Below, piece by piece: positions 6,085 to 10,376 of a stretch of DNA of 10,376 nucleotides (positions within the stretch are counted from its first letter, which is position 1; the number at the start of each line of letters is the position of its first letter). The notes under the pieces were generated by a model. That model was given only the letters and a program-made list of their open reading frames with translations. It was not told where the DNA came from and did no database searches. The stretch lies in NCBI GenBank assembly GCA_030917725.1, contig JAUPUE010000046.1:1-10376 (forward strand), given 5' to 3'. The stretch is from Patescibacteria group bacterium. Lineage in GTDB: Bacteria; Patescibacteriota; Minisyncoccia; Phycocordibacterales; EsbW-18. Position numbers and translations under genes: made by a program.

Positions 6085-6330
6085 AGAGAGTTGGTGGAGA
6101 AGGCACTTCTTTGTAATGAAGGAGTGGCGGACCCCCCACAGAAGGCTTACGTCGAAAAGGTAGATGAGCGCTCGTCTGCCAGATAGCACTTCGACGAAGA
6201 AGAGTCCCAGACCGCTGGGCTCAAATAAGCGTGACGTCCCGCTCGCTTCGGTGGAGAAACAGACTCCCCCCAGACCAGACGGACGCCACTCTTCCCACCA
6301 ACTCTGCTTGTTCTTCTTTTCTCGGTTTTT
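6085..6330 (+). ncRNA. Putative structured non-coding RNA between priA and hisS
   Basis: The predicted 5' and 3' ends pair exactly over 11 bp (6087-6097 with 6295-6305, AGAGTTGGTGG/CCACCAACTCT). An 11-bp helix with one bulge is directly adjacent on the 3' side (6118-6129 with 6284-6294). Inside are a hairpin closed by CGTCGAA/TTCGACG (6150-6156, 6190-6196) with an inner stem 6159-6169/6170-6180, and a hairpin 6202-6210/6215-6222. A GGTGGAG/CTCCCCC stem probably lies near 6250-6272. The 3' helix is followed by U-rich sequence to 6330. The size of about 225-240 nt and the closed long-range helix resemble 6S-type or other global RNAs. Signatures of RNase P RNA, tmRNA and SRP RNA are absent, so no family is assigned. 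It has its own consensus promoter. Confidence 0.6.
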
Positions 6331-6359
6331 CCGAAGGCCTTAGGGCCGCATGTCGATAG

Positions 6360-6396
6360 GAGCTCCTGACTGTATTGCAGGGGCTCTTTTCTATTT
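6360..6396 (+). terminator. Rho-independent terminator upstream of hisS
   Basis: Nine-base-pair arms with one G-U pair (6360-6368 and 6378-6386, GAGCTCCTG/CAGGGGCTC) enclose a 9-nt loop and run into TTTTCTATTT. It ends only 27 nt before the hisS ATG. It most likely ends the ncRNA/priA transcripts. A regulated attenuator for hisS is possible but less favoured, because a -10-like hexamer lies after it. Confidence 0.75.
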
Positions 6397-6409
6397 GGGA
6401 GAATTTACG

Positions 6410-6415
6410 TACACT
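6410..6415 (+). promoter_or_regulatory. Putative hisS -10 element, leaderless type
   Basis: TACACT ends 8 nt before the ATG at 6424, with no Shine-Dalgarno. The upstream -35 region overlaps the terminator tail (TTTTCT). The layout matches mreB, which also follows a terminator. Confidence 0.45.
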
Positions 6416-6423
6416 TGGGGCAC

Positions 6424-7704
6424 ATGACAAAACTTTCAACCGAACCGTACAAAGGCGTCAGAGATTTCTATCCCGAGGACATGGCGATTCAGAAGCACAT
6501 CTTTGAGGTGTGGCAAAAAGTCGCTGAGAGCTACGGATATGAGGAATACAGCGCATCCATCCTCGAACCTGCTGAGATGTATTCGGCTAAAACCAACGAA
6601 GAGCACGCAAGCGAACAGACATATACCTTCACCGACCGCGGCGAACGTCAGGTAACGCTTCGCCCTGAGATGACGCCAACCGTTGCGCGCATGATTGCAG
6701 GAAAGAAGCGTGATCTTGCTTTTCCTGTCCGCTGGTACTCGATTCCCAACGTTTTCCGCTACGAACGTCCTCAACGTGGTCGCCTTCGTGAGCACTGGCA
6801 GCTTAATGCTGATATTTTCGGAAGTGAGGCTGTTACTGCCGACGTCGAGGTCATTTCGATGGCCTACGACATCATGCGAGCATTTGGCGCACAGCCTGGC
6901 GACTTCATCGTTCGTCTCAACAGCCGCAAGATCTGGAATACACTCACCGAGCAACTCGCTCTCTCTGCCGAACAGGAGCACGCGCTCGCTCGTTTGATCG
7001 ACAAGAAAGCCAAGATAACCGCTTTGGAATACACCGACGAAGAAGAGACCATTCTTGGTGATAAAACAAAGCTTTTTCGTGCAGATATGGAAATGCTCGC
7101 GAAAGACGCTGTTCCCGAACGACTCATTGGAAGCGACGGGGTCAAAGAACTCGCCCAGATTCGTGCACTTTTGACCAACGCGGGTATCCCGGTTGTCTAC
7201 GATCCAACACTCATGCGCGGCTTCACCTACTACACTGGTCCCGTCTTCGAGATATTCGATACCGATCCAAAGAATCCTCGCGCGCTCTTTGGTGGTGGCC
7301 GCTACGACCGCCTCCTCGAGCTCTTCAGCAGCGACAAGATACCCGCTGTCGGCTTTGGTATGGGAGATGTCACGATTCGCGATTTCCTCGAAACTCACAA
7401 CCTTCTTCCGGAGCAGACTTCGACAACCGATCTCATGCTTTGTTTGGTTGATGAAAAGGGACGAGACGAGGCACCCGAACTCGCACGACACCTTCGTGCG
7501 GGCGGTGTGCGCGTTGCAGTCTACGAAGGAACCAAGAAGCTCGGCGATCAAATTAGCGTTGCTTCAAAGAAAAGCATCCCGTTCATCGTCTGCATCGGCG
7601 AAAAGGAAGTCGCCGAAGGTTCATATGTTCTCAAAGAGCTCGCAACAGGCAATGAGATGACACTCGACATGGCAGGTATCACGGCATTTTTCAGAACTCG
7701 TTAA
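6424..7704 (+). CDS. hisS: Histidyl-tRNA synthetase
   Basis: This 426-residue class II synthetase is of normal HisRS length. KGVRDFYPEDM (10-20) is the N-terminal signature. Motif 2 FRYERPQRGRLREHWQ (111-126) and the histidine-specific RGFTYYTGPVFE (265-276, with R265) follow. Motif 3 is GGGRYDRLLEL (290-300) with GFGMGD. The C-terminal anticodon-binding domain covers about 333-426. The enzyme charges tRNA-His in the cytoplasm. The ATG at 6424 is preferred over a TTG nine bases upstream because homologues start near MTKL and a TACACT -10-like box overlaps that TTG. The exonuclease gene follows after 10 nt and probably shares a transcript. A putative ncRNA and a terminator precede it, but no T-box consensus was found. 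Confidence 0.96.
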   Translation: MTKLSTEPYKGVRDFYPEDMAIQKHIFEVWQKVAESYGYEEYSASILEPAEMYSAKTNEEHASEQTYTFTDRGERQVTLRPEMTPTVARMIAGKKRDLAFPVRWYSIPNVFRYERPQRGRLREHWQLNADIFGSEAVTADVEVISMAYDIMRAFGAQPGDFIVRLNSRKIWNTLTEQLALSAEQEHALARLIDKKAKITALEYTDEEETILGDKTKLFRADMEMLAKDAVPERLIGSDGVKELAQIRALLTNAGIPVVYDPTLMRGFTYYTGPVFEIFDTDPKNPRALFGGGRYDRLLELFSSDKIPAVGFGMGDVTIRDFLETHNLLPEQTSTTDLMLCLVDEKGRDEAPELARHLRAGGVRVAVYEGTKKLGDQISVASKKSIPFIVCIGEKEVAEGSYVLKELATGNEMTLDMAGITAFFRTR

Positions 7705-7707
7705 TCT
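7702..7707 (+). promoter_or_regulatory. Possible -10 element for the exonuclease gene
   Basis: TAATCT overlaps the hisS stop codon and ends 7 nt before the next ATG. It fits the TANNNT pattern of the other starts, but no -35 is evident and operon transcription from hisS would also serve. Confidence 0.25.
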
Positions 7708-7714
7708 CGTCCTC

Positions 7715-8290
7715 ATGCGCAAAGTGGTTTTTGATATCGAAACACGCAATATCTTTGAAGACGTGGGCAAAAATGATCCCGTACTTCTTGATATCTCTAT
7801 CGTCGGCACCTACGACTCAGAGACTGATTCATACGACTCTTATTCACAAGAAGAATTCCCTCGCTTGTGGGCACTCATCGAAAAAGCCGACGTACTCATT
7901 GGCTTCAACTCAGACCATTTTGACCTCCCTCTTCTCAACAAGTACTACCCCGGTGATCTCTTCAAGATTAAATCAATTGATATGATGGCCGCGGTGAAAA
8001 CCGCACTTGGACGAAGGCTTTCACTCGGTAACATCGCATCGGCAACGCTCGGTGAAAAGAAGAGTGCTGACGGGCTTCAGGCGTACCAGTGGTGGAAAGA
8101 AGGCAAGGTTCAGGAGATCCGCGACTACTGCATCCAAGACGTCAAAGTGACCAAGAACCTTTACGACCACATCGTGAAGAACAAGAAACTCAAATATCGT
8201 GACGGACCAAATGTCCTCGATCTCGCGATCGACACGACAGGATGGGAAGACAAAGGCGACCACGCGATGACCTTTTCACTCGGATTCTAG
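7715..8290 (+). CDS. DEDDy-type 3'-5' exonuclease / YprB-like RNase H-fold protein
   Basis: The 191 residues form a stand-alone exonuclease domain. Exo I is FDIET with D7 and E9. Exo II is GFNSDHFDLPLL with N65 and D70. Exo III is YCIQD, a Y138-x3-D142 arrangement. Together these give the DEDDy metal-binding set of the RNase H superfamily, close to the YprB/RNase_H_2 group. Members remove nucleotides from DNA or RNA 3' ends using two metal ions. The substrate here is unknown. The C-terminus ends in a short acidic and aromatic tail (GWEDKGDHAMTFSLGF) after the nuclease fold. It lies 10 nt after hisS without a Shine-Dalgarno. Its stop overlaps that of uppP. A proofreading role is possible but not shown. 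Confidence 0.85.
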   Translation: MRKVVFDIETRNIFEDVGKNDPVLLDISIVGTYDSETDSYDSYSQEEFPRLWALIEKADVLIGFNSDHFDLPLLNKYYPGDLFKIKSIDMMAAVKTALGRRLSLGNIASATLGEKKSADGLQAYQWWKEGKVQEIRDYCIQDVKVTKNLYDHIVKNKKLKYRDGPNVLDLAIDTTGWEDKGDHAMTFSLGF

Positions 8291-9108
8291 AGAACCCAGA
8301 ACAATATCAGGAGTGCGAGTGCGACGCGGTACCAAATAAACACCGAAAGGGTGTGTGTTTTGAGATAACGGATAAGGAAATGGATGGCAGCGAGCCCCGA
8401 GACCAGGGCGGCAATGAGTCCGGCGATAAGCGGGCTGAACGAGCCGATTTCCATCGGGTTCATGAGGAGTGAGATGAGTGATACCCCACCGGCACCAAGA
8501 AGAATCGGGAATGACAAGATGAATGCAAACCGTGTTGCCTGTTCACGAGAGACGCCGTTGAGCAATGCGCCCGAGATGGTCGAACCTGAGCGGGACATGC
8601 CAGGAAAAAGCGCGAGTGCTTGGAAGATACCAATACGGAATCCGATGCGCTGATTGATAGGCCGCGGAAGAAGCTGAGCGTTCTGCTTAGCACGGCGCTC
8701 GGCGTACCACATCAACAACGAACCAATGAGTAATCCGATAGCGACGATGATGCCACCTTTTGATGACGAATCAACAGAATCAAGAACATCTTTGAGCAAG
8801 AGACCGAAAGCCAGAGCCGGAACCGTACCCCAGATAATCGCACCACAAAAATCCTTTTCTTCTTGTGACATCGGTGCTCGCGTAACAAATTTCCACGCGC
8901 TTTTGATGAACACCCAGAGATCCTTTCTAAAATAGAATGCGACAGCGATTGTGGTCGCAACATGAAGCGCGGCAACAAAAGCGAGACCTCCTGTCTCCCC
9001 TATCCCCAAAACCTGCTGAAAGAGAATGAGGTGCCCCGTTGAAGAAACAGGAAGGAATTCGGTGATTCCCTGGACCAATCCAAGGAGCAATGCGTCAAGA
9101 ATCGTCAT
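8287..9108 (-). CDS. uppP: Undecaprenyl-diphosphate phosphatase (UppP/BacA)
   Basis: The 273 residues match the usual UppP length, with about eight hydrophobic segments and short loops. The catalytic N-terminal block is QGITEFLPVSSTGHL (13-27) with E17 and H26. The second block, PGMSRSGST (169-177), carries R173. VAALHVATTIAVAFYFRKDL also matches the family. The enzyme dephosphorylates undecaprenyl pyrophosphate in the membrane, so the lipid carrier can be reused for peptidoglycan and other surface polymers. It confers some bacitracin resistance in model species. The ATG lies 6 nt after a TATACT hexamer on the minus strand with no Shine-Dalgarno. The stop shares CTAG with the convergent exonuclease gene, and no terminator lies between them. 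Confidence 0.97.
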   Translation of the reverse strand: MTILDALLLGLVQGITEFLPVSSTGHLILFQQVLGIGETGGLAFVAALHVATTIAVAFYFRKDLWVFIKSAWKFVTRAPMSQEEKDFCGAIIWGTVPALAFGLLLKDVLDSVDSSSKGGIIVAIGLLIGSLLMWYAERRAKQNAQLLPRPINQRIGFRIGIFQALALFPGMSRSGSTISGALLNGVSREQATRFAFILSFPILLGAGGVSLISLLMNPMEIGSFSPLIAGLIAALVSGLAAIHFLIRYLKTHTLSVFIWYRVALALLILFWVL

Positions 9109-9112
9109 AGAG

Positions 9113-9143
9113 AGAGTATATGATATACTCTGCCCATTACAAA
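9113..9143. promoter_or_regulatory. Divergent promoter/operator palindrome between uppP and the dsbA-like gene
   Basis: Exact 9-bp arms AGAGTATAT/ATATACTCT (9113-9121 and 9123-9131) surround one G. Each strand thereby carries TATACT (9115-9120 minus, 9124-9129 plus). For uppP a TTTGTA -35-like box (9138-9143) is 17 bp upstream of the minus-strand -10. For the plus strand no good -35 is seen. It may be a shared promoter core or a dimeric repressor site controlling both genes. Confidence 0.55.
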
Positions 9144-9161
9144 AGAACGTTAGCCCTTATC

Positions 9162-9836
9162 ATGGAAAAAGAAAACAAATTCCTTATCCCGCTTGCAGTC
9201 ATCGTCGCAGGAGCGCTCGTGGCTGGTGCGGTCTTCTTCAAGTCAAAATCTCCTTCGGTTCCTACTGAAACCGGAGAGCCTGTCGATGTTGAAGTCCGTC
9301 CCGTAACAGCTGACGACCACATCTTGGGTAATCCGAATGCAGATCTCGTGATTGTGGAATTCTCGGACATCGATTGTCCTTACTGTTCCGTTTTTCACCA
9401 GACGATGCACAAAATCATCGATGAGTATGGTGTTGACGGTCAGGTCTCATGGGTATATCGCAACTTCCCACTCGACCAACTTCACCCCGATGCTCGTGCC
9501 AAGGCAGAGAGCACAGAATGTGTTGCATCACTCGCAGGTAACGATGTTTACTGGAAGTACCTCGATGCTCTCTTTGCTCGCACCGAAACTCTCGCTGACC
9601 TTCCTTCAATTGCAGCAGAATTCGGCGTTGACCAGACAGCATTTAACACCTGTATGAGCGACAAGCGCTTTGCAGCTAAGGTTAAGGCAGACGGAGACGA
9701 GGCAATGGCAGCAGGTGGTCGTGGAACTCCATACAGCGTTATGGTCGCTAAAGACGGCATGACGTTCCCAATCAACGGAGCGCTTCCATACGATGTCATC
9801 AAGCAGACAATCGAAACGGCTCTCAAGGGAGAATAA
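9162..9836 (+). CDS. Membrane-anchored DsbA-family thiol-disulfide oxidoreductase
   Basis: The 224 residues start with a short charged stretch, then one hydrophobic helix (about 7-26), giving a signal-anchor with an extracytoplasmic domain. The linker to residue 50 is Pro/Thr/Glu-rich. The thioredoxin fold begins with ILGNPNADLVIVEFSDIDCPYC, with active-site C72-P-Y-C75. The cis-proline is in GGRGTPYSV (P190). The inserted helical domain between them is typical of DsbA/BdbD (Thioredoxin_4). Two more cysteines, C120 and C164, lie in that helical part. The protein would form or isomerise disulfides in secreted proteins. The ATG at 9162 was chosen over one at 9120 because the latter lies in the palindromic promoter and would put 14 extra residues before the anchor. 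No Shine-Dalgarno is visible. Confidence 0.87.
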   Translation: MEKENKFLIPLAVIVAGALVAGAVFFKSKSPSVPTETGEPVDVEVRPVTADDHILGNPNADLVIVEFSDIDCPYCSVFHQTMHKIIDEYGVDGQVSWVYRNFPLDQLHPDARAKAESTECVASLAGNDVYWKYLDALFARTETLADLPSIAAEFGVDQTAFNTCMSDKRFAAKVKADGDEAMAAGGRGTPYSVMVAKDGMTFPINGALPYDVIKQTIETALKGE

Positions 9837-9844
9837 GAAGCTGG

Positions 9845-9927
9845 TAGCTATCAGCTATTACAAAACACCCGGCTTGAACCGGGTGTTTTTGTTTTATCGT
9901 AACGTAACAGCCAATAGCTATCAGCTA
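9845..9927. repeat. Repeat pair flanking the bidirectional terminator
   Basis: TAGCTATCAGCTA occurs exactly twice, at 9845-9857 and 9915-9927. Each copy is itself a palindrome (TAGCT-ATC-AGCTA). With neighbouring bases the two copies also pair with each other (13 of 16 positions, 9844-9859 with 9913-9928), so the whole region can fold as a cruciform with the terminator at its centre. It may be a dispersed intergenic repeat. Confidence 0.65.
9862..9895. terminator. Bidirectional rho-independent terminator
   Basis: Perfect 11-bp arms (AAAACACCCGG/CCGGGTGTTTT, 9862-9872 and 9879-9889) enclose a 6-nt loop. The plus strand continues TGTTTT, and the minus strand reads TTTTG after the stem. It serves the dsbA-like gene on the plus strand and the convergent secreted-protein gene on the minus strand. 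Confidence 0.9.
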
Positions 9928-9929
9928 CT

Positions 9930-10376
9930 CTAGATATTCTCACCGCCTCCGATAACCGGAGCGACATGAAATACCAGCATGTAATCATCCTGAGCAACCG
10001 ACACACCTTCCGTTGGATATGGCAATGCGGCAGTAAGAGACACGTTATAGCCGGCAAACTCTACCGACCCAGCATCGAGCTTCATGTCGATGGTCGACGT
10101 CTCTGCGCCCTGTGCAAGCGTAACTGAAGCTGTTGCTTCACCGGCCCAGATACACTGAACACCCGTTGGACAGCGACTATCGGTGACCTTGTTGAGCGTA
10201 ACAGTAAGTCCTGAGATTTCTGTAGGCTCGCCCACAGAAATTACTTTATCTTCCGGCGCTCGAACACGTTCGTCCTCAGTAGGAGTCTCAACAACAGGTT
10301 CAGGAGCGGCATCTTTCTTTGAAATTGCATATCCACCCGCACCAAGTGCAAGCAAGATAATGATGATGAGTGTGAT
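9930..10376 (-). CDS. Secreted or membrane-anchored protein of unknown function (partial, N-terminus beyond right edge)
   Basis: 148 C-terminal residues are visible, and the frame is open to the window edge. The first residues, ITLIIIILLALGAGGYAI, are the rest of a hydrophobic signal or anchor segment. A Lys-Lys-Asp turn and an acidic, Pro/Glu-rich linker follow. The rest is predicted beta-rich, with alternating hydrophobic and Thr/Ser residues. The motif DSRCPTGVQCIWAGEATASV holds the only two cysteines, spaced as CxxxxxC, and recalls a CP-x-C-x-W-A-G motif seen in small extracytoplasmic proteins. No enzyme motif is visible. The pair of cysteines and the outward location make it a plausible client of the neighbouring DsbA-like protein, with which it converges. 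The true start lies outside the window. Confidence 0.65.
   Translation of the reverse strand: MTLIIIILLALGAGGYAISKKDAAPEPVVETPTEDERVRAPEDKVISVGEPTEISGLTVTLNKVTDSRCPTGVQCIWAGEATASVTLAQGAETSTIDMKLDAGSVEFAGYNVSLTAALPYPTEGVSVAQDDYMLVFHVAPVIGGGENI

Noticed and set aside
6138..6152. RNase P RNA, suggested by ACAGAAGGCTTACG resembling its conserved 3' motif
   Set aside because: The motif lacks three bases, lies near the 5' end rather than the 3' end, and the universal GGAAAGUC region is absent.
6085..6330. tmRNA or SRP RNA in the priA-hisS gap
   Set aside because: There is no tRNA-like acceptor/T-loop with CCA and no tag reading frame, and no GGAAGCAGC-type SRP apical loop.
6120..6400. T-box riboswitch controlling hisS
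   Set aside because: The position and terminator fit, but no TGGNACCGCG T-box sequence was found near the terminator (only weak look-alikes such as GACCGCTGG). hisS also seems to have its own -10 after the terminator.
6415..6423. TTG at 6415 as the hisS start
   Set aside because: It overlaps the TACACT -10-like box and adds three residues not expected in HisRS. The ATG at 6424 is better.
6436..7551. Open frame of 371 codons on the minus strand opposite hisS
   Set aside because: It runs antisense to a clear HisRS and has no family motif. It is open because hisS rarely uses codons whose complement is a stop.
9120..9161. Upstream ATG at 9120 as the start of the dsbA-like gene
   Set aside because: It falls inside the palindromic promoter and adds polar residues before the signal anchor. 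The ATG at 9162 gives a standard MEKEN-hydrophobic start.
1..10376. CRISPR array, transposon, prophage or toxin-antitoxin system
   Set aside because: No regularly spaced repeats, no transposase or integrase, no long terminal inverted repeats and no recognised toxin pair were found.

Overview
The window looks like a chromosomal segment of a small-genome, ultra-reduced bacterium, most likely a Patescibacteria/CPR (Parcubacteria-like) member. This is an inference from several things: short gaps, divergent but recognisable core genes (MurA, PriA, delta-prime), a PriA homologue without its ATPase motifs, a stand-alone YprB-type exonuclease, and almost no Shine-Dalgarno sequences in front of the core genes. 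No transposase, integrase, CRISPR array, tRNA or rRNA gene was seen.

Layout. Positions 1-3915 are a minus-strand block. In transcription order it holds a 102-residue unknown protein (3915-3607), murA (3489-2173), a histidine-phosphatase-family protein (2060-1614), mreB (1492-479) and the 5' part of a DNA polymerase III delta-prime-like gene (469 to beyond the left edge). From 4120 the plus strand carries a degenerate priA (4120-6045), a 370-base gap that appears to encode a structured non-coding RNA with its own consensus promoter (about 6051-6330) followed by a terminator, then hisS (6424-7704) and a DEDDy-type exonuclease (7715-8290). uppP (9108-8287) converges on the exonuclease gene and shares stop-codon bases with it. 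A membrane-anchored DsbA-like oxidoreductase (9162-9836) diverges from uppP. A secreted protein of unknown function (10376-9930, cut by the right edge) converges on the dsbA-like gene across a bidirectional terminator.

Function. MurA (first committed step of peptidoglycan precursor synthesis), UppP (lipid-carrier recycling) and MreB (rod-shape scaffold) are cell-wall genes. The delta-prime-like protein, PriA-like protein and exonuclease belong to DNA replication and repair. HisRS is translation. The DsbA-like and last proteins act outside the membrane.

The most notable pattern is a split in how transcripts begin. Six genes (mreB, murA, priA, hisS, the exonuclease gene, uppP) have a TANNNT -10-like hexamer ending 6-8 nt before the ATG and no Shine-Dalgarno, which suggests leaderless mRNAs. 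Two small genes (the phosphatase and the 102-residue protein) instead have consensus TTGACA/TATAWT promoters, leaders of about 70-110 nt, an AAGGAG exactly 7 nt before ATG, and their own terminators. The putative ncRNA has the same type of consensus promoter.
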